Source of the DNA: Arthrobacter sp. Leaf141
Lineage (GTDB): Bacteria; Actinomycetota; Actinomycetes; Actinomycetales; Micrococcaceae
Reading direction: 5' to 3'
Assembly (NCBI RefSeq): GCF_001424565.1
Contig: NZ_LMOL01000015.1
Coordinates: 18,644 to 70,392, forward strand
DNA length: 51,749 nucleotides
The translations under genes were made by a program, and so were the position numbers. The notes beneath the pieces were generated by a model. That model saw nothing but the letters and a program-made list of their open reading frames with translations, was not told where the DNA came from and searched no databases. This document shows, in pieces, positions 1 to 8,416 of the stretch. Within the stretch, counting starts at the first letter, position 1. Every line of letters begins with the position of its first letter.

Positions 1-522
1 CCCTCCCCTACGCCGGACTCCCCCACTGCGCAGGATCTCCCCTGCCCCGCCATGACATCCGGCGTCCCGGACGCAGGCGCGGCGCTGGCCCGCATGGCCA
101 GGCTTGAAGAGCAGGCCGTCTACGGCTACCAGGCGGCATTGACCCGGCTTCCCCCTGGTGCGGTGGGGCCGGCCTCGGAGTTCCTGGCCCTGCACCGCGA
201 ACAGGCTGCCGGCGCCCGGGCCCGTAGCCTTGCGGACTGCGGCCGCCCGGCAACACCGGACCCCGGGTACAACTTGGACGCGGCGTTCCTGGCCGCGCCC
301 GCCGACGCACTTGGCCGGCTTGAAGCGGACATCCTGCCGGCCTACGGCGACGTGGTGTCGCTGGCCGACTCCCCGGACCGGGCCTGGGCCCTTGCCGGGT
401 TGGAGGCCGCCGCCCGCCGTACCGTGGACTGGGGCGCCGACCCCGGCCCGGTGCCGGGTCTGGTGCTGGACGAATCCATGCTGCCCGCCGGTCCCGTCGA
501 AAGCCCGCCCGGGGACAAGTAG
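1..522 (+). CDS. DUF4439 (ferritin-like) domain protein, 5' end outside window
   Basis: The reading frame is open from the first base. Residues before the Met at base 52 are Pro/Ser/Thr-rich, as in the linker of an exported protein or lipoprotein, so the gene probably starts upstream of the window. The part from base 52 (156 aa) begins with helix ALARMARLEEQAVYGYQAAL and continues as Ala/Leu-rich helices with Glu and His, as expected for the DUF4439 four-helix ferritin-like domain. The biochemical role of this family is unknown to me. The stop TAG (520-522) lies inside the first copy of a 56-bp tandem repeat. If the window edge hides nothing, ATG 52 would be the start. Confidence 0.72.
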   Translation, partial: PSPTPDSPTAQDLPCPAMTSGVPDAGAALARMARLEEQAVYGYQAALTRLPPGAVGPASEFLALHREQAAGARARSLADCGRPATPDPGYNLDAAFLAAPADALGRLEADILPAYGDVVSLADSPDRAWALAGLEAAARRTVDWGADPGPVPGLVLDESMLPAGPVESPPGDK

Positions 523-656
523 CCCGGGACAGGTCACCGGGACCAACAAGCCGGGTCCAAGAAATCCCGGCCAAGTAGCCCGGGACAGGTCACCGGGACC
601 AACAAGCCGGGTCCAAGAAGCCCCGGCCAAGCAGCCCGGGACAGGTCACCGGGACC
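516..656. repeat. 56-bp tandem repeat, about 2.5 copies, across the DUF4439 stop codon
   Basis: Units run 516-571, 572-627 and 628-656 (partial) and are nearly identical. Each contains CCCGGGACAGGTCACCGGGA and a GGGTCC block that can pair with GGGACC. The first copy includes the TAG of the upstream gene. The remaining bases to 697 show no convincing gene. Confidence 0.9.
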
Positions 657-697
657 CAGGAACCGCGCCCTTTCGCCGCACCGCGCCGCTGCGCGCC

Positions 698-703
698 TAG
701 GCT
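698..703 (+). promoter_or_regulatory. Candidate -10 box for a leaderless transcript
   Basis: TAGGCT ends 7 nt before the ATG at 711, the spacing that puts the transcript start at or next to the start codon. No clear -35 is visible. Confidence 0.45.
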
Positions 704-710
704 GGAAGCC

Positions 711-1748
711 ATGACCCCGCCCGTGGCAATACCCATCCCGCCGGACCTCGCTGCCCGCTATGGCCGGAGCAGCGCGGGCCGGGCCTGGCTGGCATCCTTG
801 CCGGACCTCATTGACGGCCGGCTGGACCACTGGCAGCTGACCCCGGACCTTGCCCCGGGCACCCTGCCATGGAATGGGCACGGCGGCATTGTGATCCCGG
901 TGCTCCGCGCAGACGGATCCCGGGCGGCCCTGAAGATCGCCTTCCCGCATGATGAGGCCAAGGTGGAACGGCTCGCGCTGAAGCTGTGGGACGGCAACGG
1001 CGCCGTGGCACTCCTCGAAGCGGACGCCGGCACCTGCGCCATGCTGCTGGACCGGCTCGAGGCCGGCCGGTCGCTGTACACCGCGCCCATGGACCACGCC
1101 GTGGAGGTCTGGGGCGGGCTGGTTCCCCGGCTTGGCATCCGGCCGGACGACCGGCCGGAGTGGCATCAACTCGAACACATCGCGGCCCGTGCGGAGCAGT
1201 GGAGCGATGACCTGCCGGCCGACTGGGAGCAACTGGGCCGGCCCTTCCCGCGCTGGCTCCTCGAAGCTGCACTGGAGGTGTGCCAGACCCGCGGTGCAGT
1301 GGGGCGGCGGACCGCCACCGACGTCCTGGTACACACGGACCTGCATTTCCTGAACGTCCTGGCCGGAAGCTCCTGCCCGCCCGCGGGTCATCCGTCCGCT
1401 GCTGCCGGCTACGCCGCCATCGACCCGCAGCCCATGATCGGGGAACCGGAGTTTGCGGTGGCGCCGCTGCTTTGGAACCGCCTTTTTGACCTGCCGGCAG
1501 CCCAGCAGGCTGCAGGGCTGCGGCAACGCTGCGCTGATTTCAGCCTCGCTGCCGGGCTGGACCCGGACGTCGCCCGGCAGTGGGCGGTGGCCCGGGAAGT
1601 GGACAATGCCCTGTGGTATGCCGGGAAAGCCGGACACCAGGGCGACCTCTTGCGTTCACTGTGGGTCGCCAGCACCTTGGCCGGCCGGACCCTTCCGGGC
1701 CTGCCGCCGGCCCGGGACCTCCCCGAGCCGGGGGCCGCTGCGAGCTGA
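711..1748 (+). CDS. Aminoglycoside/hydroxyurea antibiotic resistance kinase family, APH(6)-like
   Basis: A 345-aa phosphotransferase of the APH(6)/hydroxyurea kinase family, whose characterised members phosphorylate streptomycin or hydroxyurea with ATP in the cytoplasm. The kinase fold is visible: ALKI with the likely ATP-site Lys75, the Brenner catalytic loop HTDLHFLNVL (His208, Asp210, Asn215), and an IDP motif (Asp238) in place of DFG, followed by GEPEFAVAPLLWNR. The ATG has a -10-like box 7 nt upstream and little Shine-Dalgarno signal. It converges with the decarboxylase gene 22 bp away. Soil actinobacteria often carry chromosomal members of this family, so drug resistance is possible but not shown. 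Confidence 0.85.
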   Translation: MTPPVAIPIPPDLAARYGRSSAGRAWLASLPDLIDGRLDHWQLTPDLAPGTLPWNGHGGIVIPVLRADGSRAALKIAFPHDEAKVERLALKLWDGNGAVALLEADAGTCAMLLDRLEAGRSLYTAPMDHAVEVWGGLVPRLGIRPDDRPEWHQLEHIAARAEQWSDDLPADWEQLGRPFPRWLLEAALEVCQTRGAVGRRTATDVLVHTDLHFLNVLAGSSCPPAGHPSAAAGYAAIDPQPMIGEPEFAVAPLLWNRLFDLPAAQQAAGLRQRCADFSLAAGLDPDVARQWAVAREVDNALWYAGKAGHQGDLLRSLWVASTLAGRTLPGLPPARDLPEPGAAAS

Positions 1749-1770
1749 GCGGACGGGCGCCCCTGGAACG

Positions 1771-3162
1771 TCAGCCGGACCGCACCGCGTCCAAGGCTGA
1801 GCGGACGGCTTCAACTGCGATGTCCACTTCCGCCGCAGCGGTGTGCCAGTTGCTCACCGATACCCTCAGGATGTCCCGGTCCCGCCACCGCGAGCCCGAC
1901 ATCCACACCCTGCCGTCGCTGATGATGCGGGCGGTCACGGCCCTTGTGGTGGCATCGTCGCCGAACGCGAGGCACACCTGGGTATAGCCGACGTCGTTCA
2001 GGACTTCCACACCGTCCACGCCGGCCAGCCCTGCCGCGATATCCGCGGCCGCCGTCGCGAGCCCCTCGATCTGGGCGGCCACGCCGTCCCTGCCCAGGCT
2101 CTTCAGCGCGGCCCACACGGGTACACCGCGGGCGCGGCGTGAAAGTTCCGGGACTTTTTCGAACGGATCGCCGGGGCCTTCGGCGTCGTGGATCAGGTAG
2201 CTGGCGTGCAGGCCCATGGCTGAGCGGAGCGCCGAGGCGTCCCGGACAATGGCAATCCCGCAGTCGTAGGGCACGTTGAGGGTCTTGTGCGCGTCGGTTC
2301 CCCACGAATCGGCGTCCTCGTAGCCGCGGGTCAGGTGCCGGAGCCCCGGCGCTGCCGCCGCCCACAGGCCAAAGGCCCCGTCCACGTGGACCCACGCGCC
2401 GTGCCTGCGGGCCACGCTGATGGCCTCGGGGAAGGGGTCGAAGGCGCCCGAGTGCAGGTTTCCCGCCTGCAGGCACACCAACGCCGGGCCGGACCCCGCG
2501 GCCAGGGCCGCCTCAAGGGCCGCCGGTTCCAACCGGCCCTGCGCGTCGGCAGCCACCACGTCAGGCCGGCCCAGCCCCAGGTAGCGCAGGCCCAGGTCCA
2601 CGGTGTCATGCCGTTCCCTGCCCACGAAGCACCGCACTTTGGGCGCCCCCGTCAGCCCGTCGCGGTCCACGTCCCACCCGGCATCGGCCAGGAGCCGCCA
2701 CCTTGCGGCGGCCATCCCGGTGAAGTTGGCCATGGTGGCCCCCGTGGCGAATCCGACGTCGGCACCGGCCGGGAGGCCCAGCAGTTCCAGGATCCACGCC
2801 CCGGCGCTCTCTTCAATGGCCGCCATGGCGGGCGTGGCGTAGCGGAGCCCGGCGTTCTGGTCCCAGGCGCTGACCAGCCAGTCAGAGGCCAGGGCGGCGG
2901 GAAGGGTGCCGCCCATGACCCAACCAAAGAACCTGCCCGAGGGGATGGCCATCAATCCCGGTTCGGCGGTCCGGGCCAGGAGGTCCACCACATCGCCGGC
3001 GGGCATCCCCCGGGCAGGTATTGGTCCGCCGAAAGCTGTTGCGAGGTCGTGGGCGGTGGCGCTGGGACCTACGGGCCGGTCAGGAAGGCTCTGCAGCCAG
3101 GCAGCCGCATGGCGGGCTGCCGCGTCCAGGGCCGGGGCATACCCGTCGTCGCCGTTTGACAT
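1771..3162 (-). CDS. Pyridoxal-phosphate-dependent (group II) decarboxylase
   Basis: A 463-aa fold-type I PLP enzyme of the aromatic-amino-acid/glutamate decarboxylase superfamily. Visible elements are the phosphate-binding FATGATMANFTG (about 138-149), the ring-nitrogen Asp in HVDGAFG (Asp261), and the Schiff-base motif TDAHKTLNVPYD with Lys293. Full length is present. The substrate cannot be told from sequence: aromatic amino acid, diaminobutyrate and non-decarboxylating members look alike. It lies 40 bp downstream of the TSUP gene on the same strand and may be read with it and proS, although the functions do not obviously belong together. Confidence 0.85.
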   Translation of the reverse strand: MSNGDDGYAPALDAAARHAAAWLQSLPDRPVGPSATAHDLATAFGGPIPARGMPAGDVVDLLARTAEPGLMAIPSGRFFGWVMGGTLPAALASDWLVSAWDQNAGLRYATPAMAAIEESAGAWILELLGLPAGADVGFATGATMANFTGMAAARWRLLADAGWDVDRDGLTGAPKVRCFVGRERHDTVDLGLRYLGLGRPDVVAADAQGRLEPAALEAALAAGSGPALVCLQAGNLHSGAFDPFPEAISVARRHGAWVHVDGAFGLWAAAAPGLRHLTRGYEDADSWGTDAHKTLNVPYDCGIAIVRDASALRSAMGLHASYLIHDAEGPGDPFEKVPELSRRARGVPVWAALKSLGRDGVAAQIEGLATAAADIAAGLAGVDGVEVLNDVGYTQVCLAFGDDATTRAVTARIISDGRVWMSGSRWRDRDILRVSVSNWHTAAAEVDIAVEAVRSALDAVRSG

Positions 3163-3202
3163 ACCAGCATGCTACGCCCGGCGGCAGGCCGCCAGGCAGG
3201 CG

Positions 3203-3991
3203 TCAGGCGAAGTTTTCCTGCCACACGTCCAGGCCGAGTTTGATGATGAGGGCAGCCACCACCACCAGGAACACCACCCGGACAAATTTGCTGCCCTTGC
3301 TGACGGCGGTCCTGGCGCCCAGGTACCCGCCGGCCATGTTCGCCGCGCCGAGCAGGAGGCCAAGGCCCCAGAGGATGGATCCGTGCGGCATAAAAAACAG
3401 CAGGGCACCGGCATTGGTGGCCATGTTGACGATTTTGGCCTTGGCGCTGGCCTCGAGGAATGCGTAGCCCATGGCGGAGACCAACGCGATCACCAGGAAG
3501 GACCCCGTGCCGGGCCCGATCAGGCCGTCATAAAAACCGATGACGGCACCGATCAGGCACGCCACCACATAATGCTTGTGCCCGTCATGGCGCAGCGCCG
3601 TGATCCCGCCGATGTCCGGCTTCAACGCCGTGAACAGGGCCACAGCCACCAGCGCCGTGATGATGATGGGCTTGAACACCCCGGCGGGCAGGGTGGCCGC
3701 CAGGATGGCACCGCCGAAGCTGCCCGCCAACGCGATCGCCGCCATGGGCAGGGCCGTCCGGAGATCCGGCCGCACCCGGCGGTAATAGGTGGTGGCGCTG
3801 GTGGCCGTTCCGAAAATGGAACCCAACTTGTTGGTGGCCAGCGCCTGCACGGGCGTGATGCCCGGGACCAGCAGCAGGGCCGGCAACTGGATCAGGCCGC
3901 CGCCGCCCACCACCGCATCCACCCAGCCGGCCGCGAATCCGGCCAGCACCAACAACAGGAGCGTTGTCAGCTCCAGGGATTCAAGACCCAC
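3203..3991 (-). CDS. TSUP family (TauE/SafE) membrane transporter
   Basis: A 262-aa polytopic protein of the sulfite exporter TauE/SafE family, with about eight predicted membrane helices in two repeats. The first half carries the typical GWVDAVVGGGGLIQLPALL (about 22-40); the second repeat shows GFYDGLIGPGTGSFL. Members move sulfur compounds or organic anions across the cytoplasmic membrane; the substrate here is unknown. Its ATG lies 12 bp after the proS stop, so co-transcription with proS is likely. Confidence 0.87.
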   Translation of the reverse strand: MGLESLELTTLLLLVLAGFAAGWVDAVVGGGGLIQLPALLLVPGITPVQALATNKLGSIFGTATSATTYYRRVRPDLRTALPMAAIALAGSFGGAILAATLPAGVFKPIIITALVAVALFTALKPDIGGITALRHDGHKHYVVACLIGAVIGFYDGLIGPGTGSFLVIALVSAMGYAFLEASAKAKIVNMATNAGALLFFMPHGSILWGLGLLLGAANMAGGYLGARTAVSKGSKFVRVVFLVVVAALIIKLGLDVWQENFA

Positions 3992-4003
3992 CGCGGGCCC
4001 GGG

Positions 4004-5815
4004 TCAGTTGCCGCGGACGGCTGCGACGACGTAGTCCACAGCCTTCTCTACCGCCACGTTTTCCGCGTCGCCGCTGCGGCGGTCCTTGATCTCCACCACG
4101 CCGTCCGCCAGGCCGCGGCCCACGGCGAGGATGGTGGGCACACCCAGGAGTTCGGCGTCGCCGAACTTCACCCCGGGGGAAACCTTGGGCCGGTCATCGT
4201 AAATGACGTCCAGTCCGGCAGCTTCCAGGTCCTGTGCCAGCTGGCCGGCGGTAGCGAAGATTTCCTCACCGCGGCCGACGGCGACCACGTGGACGTCCGC
4301 CGGTGCCACCGCGCGGGGCCACACGAGGCCCCGGTCGTCGTGGTTGGCTTCGGCCAGTGCCGCCACGGCCCGGGTGACACCCACGCCGTAGGAGCCCATG
4401 GTGACGGTGACCTGCTTGCCGTTCTGGTCCAGGACCTTCAGTTCCAGGGCTTCGGCGTACTTCCGGCCGAGCTGGAAGATGTGGCCCATCTCGATGCCGC
4501 GGGCGGTCTCCAGGGGGCCGGAGCCGTCAGGGGCAGGATCGCCGGCGCGGACGTCGGTGCACTCGATGGCGCCGTCCCAGCCGAAGTCCCGGCCGGCCAC
4601 CAGGCCAAAGACGTGCTTGCCGGCTTCGTTGGCGCCGGTGATCCAGGCGGAGCCACTGACAACCCGGGGATCCACGAGGTACAGCATCCCGGCAGTGCCT
4701 TCGGCGCCCAGCAGGGCAGCGTCGAGGCTCATGCCGGGGCCAAGGTAGCCCTTGACGATCAGCGGGTTCTTCTTGAGGTCCACATCGTTGGCGGCTTCCA
4801 GGCCGATTTCGCCGCTGATGGGCAGGTACGAGCCGATATTGGCCTCAACGCGCTTAAGGTCAACGTTCCGGTCGCCGGGCAGGCCGATGGCCACAAGCTG
4901 CCGCTCGCCGGTGGGCAGCGTCACGGCGATGACCACGTTCTTCAGCGTGTCCGCGGCAGTCCAGGGACCGCCGTCGGCCTCGCTGCGCGGAGCGAGCTGG
5001 TTGGCGGCGTTGACCAGGGTCTCGATGGTGGGCGTGTCCGGCGTATCGAGGACCTCGGCGGCGGGCGCGGCGCTGAAGTCGATGTCCGCGGGCACCACGG
5101 TGGTCACGGCTTCGACGTTCGCGGCGTATCCGCCGGCGGAGCGCACAAACGTGTCTTCGCCGATCTCGGTGGGGAACAGGAACTCTTCGCTCCGGGATCC
5201 GCCCATGGCACCGGCGGTGGCGGAGACGGGAAGGACTTCAAGGCCGAGGCGCGCGAAGATCTTCAGGTATGCACCGCGGTGGGCAGCGTAGCTGGCGTCC
5301 AGGCCGGCGTCGTCCACGTCGAAGGAGTACGAATCCTTCATGATGAACTCGCGGCCGCGCAGCAACCCTGCCCGGGGACGGGCTTCATCGCGGTACTTGT
5401 TCTGGATCTGGTAGAGGCTCAGGGGCAGGTCCTTGTACGAGGAGTACAGATCCTTGACCAGCAGCGTGAACATTTCCTCGTGCGTGGGGGCCAGCAGGTA
5501 GTCCGCACCCTTGCGGTCCTGGAGCCGGAACAGGCCCTCGCCGTACTCGGTCCAGCGGTTGGTGGCCTCGTAGGGCTCGCGGGGCAGCAGCGCGGGGAAA
5601 TGCACTTCCTGCGCGCCGATGGCCGACATTTCCTGCCGGATGATTTCCTCGACCTTGCGCAGCACGCTCAGGCCCAGCGGCAGCCAGGTGTAGATGCCGG
5701 GCGCTGCCCGCCGGATGTACCCGGCGCGGACCAAGAGCTTGTGGCTGGCCACCTCGGCGTCGACGGGATCTTCACGCAGGGTGCGCAGGAAAAGCTGGGA
5801 CATTCTTTGGACCAC
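4004..5815 (-). CDS. proS: Prolyl-tRNA synthetase
   Basis: Class II aminoacyl-tRNA synthetase charging tRNA-Pro in the cytoplasm. All parts of the bacterial (type 1) enzyme are present: motif 1 in [20 protein letters not shown], motif 2 around [20 protein letters not shown], a central editing (INS) domain between motifs 2 and 3, motif 3 [16 protein letters not shown], and a C-terminal anticodon-binding domain. I place the start at GTG 5815 ([16 protein letters not shown]), which matches the usual family N-terminus; ATG 5803 is the alternative, and an in-frame ATG at 5881 would add an unlikely extension. Position beside the ispG/GNAT block is typical of actinobacteria, though here an ABC operon is interposed. 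Confidence 0.96.
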   Translation of the reverse strand: MVQRMSQLFLRTLREDPVDAEVASHKLLVRAGYIRRAAPGIYTWLPLGLSVLRKVEEIIRQEMSAIGAQEVHFPALLPREPYEATNRWTEYGEGLFRLQDRKGADYLLAPTHEEMFTLLVKDLYSSYKDLPLSLYQIQNKYRDEARPRAGLLRGREFIMKDSYSFDVDDAGLDASYAAHRGAYLKIFARLGLEVLPVSATAGAMGGSRSEEFLFPTEIGEDTFVRSAGGYAANVEAVTTVVPADIDFSAAPAAEVLDTPDTPTIETLVNAANQLAPRSEADGGPWTAADTLKNVVIAVTLPTGERQLVAIGLPGDRNVDLKRVEANIGSYLPISGEIGLEAANDVDLKKNPLIVKGYLGPGMSLDAALLGAEGTAGMLYLVDPRVVSGSAWITGANEAGKHVFGLVAGRDFGWDGAIECTDVRAGDPAPDGSGPLETARGIEMGHIFQLGRKYAEALELKVLDQNGKQVTVTMGSYGVGVTRAVAALAEANHDDRGLVWPRAVAPADVHVVAVGRGEEIFATAGQLAQDLEAAGLDVIYDDRPKVSPGVKFGDAELLGVPTILAVGRGLADGVVEIKDRRSGDAENVAVEKAVDYVVAAVRGN

Positions 5816-6121
5816 GGGTGGTATCCGTTTCTGGGGAGGTGCTGGATCAGCAAAGCCGGGCATGTTTTGTCTGGGAACCAATCTACCGGTTCAGCGCGCC
5901 CTATCCCGGCGGCGACCTGCCCGCCTCAGTAGAGCCACGCCCGGTACTGCAAAGCCCCTGGCCCCCAAAAGGCTGGTCATCGCATCCGGGCGTGGCTCAA
6001 CGCCGTGACCGCCGTTGTTCCGGCGTGGACCGCTGAGACCGCCCACACCACTCCAGCGCAGCTAGGTCGAACCTATGTGATGCCGCCCACATTCACAAGT
6101 TTCCTCTTGGCTACCGACCCA
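5816..6121. other. Intergenic region between proS and the ABC operon
   Basis: No credible gene is seen. It holds the long inverted repeat at 5932-5998 and must contain the proS promoter on the minus strand, which I could not identify. The promoter for the plus-strand ABC operon begins at 6122. Confidence 0.6.
5932..5998. repeat. Perfect 13-bp inverted repeat with 41-nt loop
   Basis: GAGCCACGCCCGG (5932-5944) pairs exactly with CCGGGCGTGGCTC (5986-5998). The loop contains further AGCC/GGCT complementarity. It could be a REP-like palindromic element, a structured proS leader or a transcription barrier between the divergent units. No U-tract follows on either strand. Confidence 0.7.
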
Positions 6122-6150
6122 TTGACCCGGACCTTTCGTGGGCTTAACTT
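6122..6150 (+). promoter_or_regulatory. Promoter of the ABC exporter-TetR operon
   Basis: TTGACC (6122-6127), a 17-nt spacer and TAACTT (6145-6150) form a good sigma-70-type promoter. The expected transcript start falls inside the palindrome that follows immediately. Confidence 0.7.
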
Positions 6151-6172
6151 TAATTCATCAGGTGATGAATTA
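6151..6172. promoter_or_regulatory. Palindromic operator, probable TetR-family site
   Basis: TAATTCATCA (6151-6160), GG, then TGATGAATTA (6163-6172) is a perfect 10-bp inverted repeat and strikingly AT-rich for this genome. It starts at the base after the -10 box, so a bound dimer would block initiation. The third gene of the operon encodes a TetR regulator, the natural candidate ligand. Confidence 0.75.
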
Positions 6173-6217
6173 GGTGCGGTGGTACCTGGCAGCCTGCTCC
6201 CCCGCATGGAGGCGGAC

Positions 6218-7000
6218 ATGACTCATTCGGCAGCAGCCGGAAACGGCATCGGGACGGCCGGCGTGGCGGTCTCGGCCCGAGGCCTGCAGGTAATCCGGGG
6301 GAAAATCCCCGTGCTGCGCGGCCTGGATTTCGAGATCCCCTCGGGCCGCATCACCGGCCTGCTGGGTCCCTCAGGTAGCGGCAAAACCACCCTCATGCGG
6401 GCCATCGTTGGCGTTCAGGTGGTCTCCGCCGGAACGGTGCAGGTCCTTGGGCTGGCTGCAGGTGACCCAGCCCTGCGGCACCGGGTGGGTTACGTGACCC
6501 AGTCAGCCAGCATCTACCCGGACCTGAGCGTTGAGGCGAACGTCCGTTATTTCGGCGCCATGCACAAAAAGAAGAAAGCCGATGTCGCGGAGGCGATTGC
6601 CGCCGTCGGACTCGACCAGTTGGCCAGGCGCAAGGCGGCCGATCTCTCAGGCGGGCAGCTCAGCCGGGTGTCGCTGGCCTGCGCGCTGGTGGCGCACCCC
6701 CGGCTCCTGGTCGTGGACGAACCCACGGTGGGCCTGGACCCGGTGCTGCGCGCCGAACTTTGGGAACGCTTCCGGGCCATGGCCGATTCCGGCACCACCT
6801 TGCTGGTATCAAGCCACGTGATGGAGGAGGCCAGCCACTGCGGGACACTGCTGCTGCTGCGCGAAGGGGAACTGCTGGCCCAGCTGACGCCGGCCGAATT
6901 GAGCCTGCGTGGCCGCAGCCAGGACCTGGAGAAAGCATTCCTGGCCATCATCCGCGAATCGGAGCAGAGGGTCGACGCCCTGGACGGGAAGGTGCTGTGA
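6218..7000 (+). CDS. ABC transporter ATP-binding protein
   Basis: A 260-aa ATPase of a DrrA/CcmA-like ABC-2 exporter. It has Walker A GPSGSGKT (50-57), Q-loop region GYVTQSASIYPDLSVEAN, signature LSGGQLSRVSLA, Walker B LLVVDEPTVGLDP and the switch His in SSHVMEEASH. ATG 6218 is chosen because GGAGG lies 5 nt upstream (6208-6212); upstream in-frame starts would translate through the promoter and operator. The stop overlaps the permease ATG (TGATG). It powers export by the next gene's product; the substrate, probably a drug-like or lipophilic compound, is unknown. Confidence 0.9.
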   Translation: MTHSAAAGNGIGTAGVAVSARGLQVIRGKIPVLRGLDFEIPSGRITGLLGPSGSGKTTLMRAIVGVQVVSAGTVQVLGLAAGDPALRHRVGYVTQSASIYPDLSVEANVRYFGAMHKKKKADVAEAIAAVGLDQLARRKAADLSGGQLSRVSLACALVAHPRLLVVDEPTVGLDPVLRAELWERFRAMADSGTTLLVSSHVMEEASHCGTLLLLREGELLAQLTPAELSLRGRSQDLEKAFLAIIRESEQRVDALDGKVL

Positions 7001-7755
7001 TGGATGCTGCAATGCTGATGGCCACCGCCCGGCGGGTCCTGGAGCAACTGCGCCACGACCACCGCAGCGTGGGCCTGATCCTGGTGGTTCCCGCGCTGCT
7101 GCTGACCGCCGTCTACTTCCTGTATGAAAACGAGACGCTCCTGCCCGGCCAGCCACGGACCTTCGACAGGGTTGGCCTGATGATGCTGGTGATCTTCCCG
7201 TTTGTGGTGATGTTCCTGGTCACCTCCATTACGATGCTCCGGGAACGGACCACCGGGACGCTGGAGCGGCTGCTCACCACGCCGGTGCACAAGGCGGACC
7301 TGCTGTTCGGCTACGGCCTGGCGTTCTCCATCATGGCTGCCCTGCAGTCGCTGGTGGCCACGGCCGTGGCGTATTGGATCTTTGGCCTGGCGATCAAGGG
7401 CTCCCCCGGCTATGTGGTGCTGATCGCCGTGCTCAACGCCGTCCTGGGGGTGGCGCTGGGGCTGTTGTGTTCGGCGTTTGCCCGGACCGAGTTCCAAGCG
7501 GTGCAGTTCATGCCGGTGGTGGTGGTTCCACAGATCCTGCTGTGCGGGCTTTTTGTGGCCAGGGACCGGATGAACGAGGTGTTGGAGGCAATCTCCAATG
7601 TGCTGCCGCTGACGTTTTCCGTGGACGCGCTGCAGGAGATCGCCGGAAATGAGGCAGCGACGGAACGGCTCTGGCAGGATGCGGGCATTATGGCGGCCAT
7701 CGTGCTGGGCGTCCTGGTGCTGGCCGCGATGACGCTGCGCCGGCGCAGCGCGTGA
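7000..7755 (+). CDS. ABC-2 type transporter permease
   Basis: A 251-aa membrane protein with about six hydrophobic helices, the membrane partner of the preceding ATPase. The ABC-2 permease pattern is seen in the large loop-to-helix segment TSITMLRERTTGTLERLLTT (coupling region) and the later helices FMPVVVVPQILLCGLFVAR. ATG 7000 shares its A with the ATPase stop, indicating translational coupling. The stop overlaps the GTG of the tetR gene by 4 nt (GTGA). The operon therefore makes exporter and regulator from one mRNA. Confidence 0.88.
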   Translation: MDAAMLMATARRVLEQLRHDHRSVGLILVVPALLLTAVYFLYENETLLPGQPRTFDRVGLMMLVIFPFVVMFLVTSITMLRERTTGTLERLLTTPVHKADLLFGYGLAFSIMAALQSLVATAVAYWIFGLAIKGSPGYVVLIAVLNAVLGVALGLLCSAFARTEFQAVQFMPVVVVPQILLCGLFVARDRMNEVLEAISNVLPLTFSVDALQEIAGNEAATERLWQDAGIMAAIVLGVLVLAAMTLRRRSA

Positions 7756-8405
7756 GTCCATCCGCCGGCGGTACCGGCGGCACCCGGCGCGGCCGCCGTG
7801 GCGGCGCCGGGGCTTCCCGCGCCCACATCCTCGATGCCGCCCGGCGGTTGTTCGCAGAACACGGGTTCGAGGGGACCAGCCTGCGTCAGGTGGCCAGGCT
7901 GGCCGGGGTTGATCCCGCCATGGTCCATCATTTCTTCGAGAGCAAGGAAGAACTTTTTACGCTCAGCGTCGAATTGCCGGCCGATCCCGAACTGGTACTG
8001 GCCGGGGTGTCCGGCTCCGACCCGGAGCACCGTGCGGAGCTGATTGTCCAGGCAGTGCTGCGGCTATGGGAAAGCCCTGCCCAGCCGAGCCTGGTGGCGT
8101 TCATCCGCGGGACCCTGGGATCCACGGCAAGGACCGCGCTGCTGCGCGACCTGGTCAGCCGCAGGATCATCCGCCGTGTGGTGACCGGCCTGCCCGGGAC
8201 ACCCGCGGAAGTGGCACTCCGCGGGGACCTGGTGGCAACGCAGATGGTTGGCCTGATGATGGTGCGCTACGTTATCCGGCTGGAACCGCTGGCGTCCGCG
8301 GCACCGGCGGAGGTGGTCCGCCTGATAGCCCCGAACGTCCAGCGGTACCTGACCGGTGACCTGGGTCCCGCGGCCGGCTTACCGGATGGCGCCGGCCCTA
8401 AGTGA
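7752..8405 (+). CDS. TetR family transcriptional regulator of the ABC exporter operon
   Basis: A 217-aa regulator with an N-terminal TetR helix-turn-helix (about 22-70: ILDAARRLFAEHGF, then SLRQVARLAGVDPAMVHHFF) and a divergent C-terminal ligand domain. GTG 7752 overlaps the permease stop. Last in its operon, it most likely represses the promoter at 6122-6150 through the palindrome 6151-6172 and releases it on binding an exported compound; that is inference. A 12-bp sequence just before its stop codon (8385-8396) is duplicated at 8404-8415, starting at the second base of the stop. Confidence 0.9.
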   Translation: MSPSAGGTGGTRRGRRGGAGASRAHILDAARRLFAEHGFEGTSLRQVARLAGVDPAMVHHFFESKEELFTLSVELPADPELVLAGVSGSDPEHRAELIVQAVLRLWESPAQPSLVAFIRGTLGSTARTALLRDLVSRRIIRRVVTGLPGTPAEVALRGDLVATQMVGLMMVRYVIRLEPLASAAPAEVVRLIAPNVQRYLTGDLGPAAGLPDGAGPK

Positions 8406-8416
8406 TGGCGCCGGCG

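Noticed and set aside
2906..5932. A 1008-codon open frame on the plus strand
   Set aside because: It is antisense to proS, the TSUP gene and part of the decarboxylase gene, all of which have clear family motifs. Its product is low-complexity Gly/His/Gln-rich, as expected for an antisense frame in GC-rich DNA.
5816..6121. T-box or other known riboswitch for proS
   Set aside because: No T-box sequence or antiterminator pair was found, and actinobacterial T-boxes are mainly translational ones at ileS.
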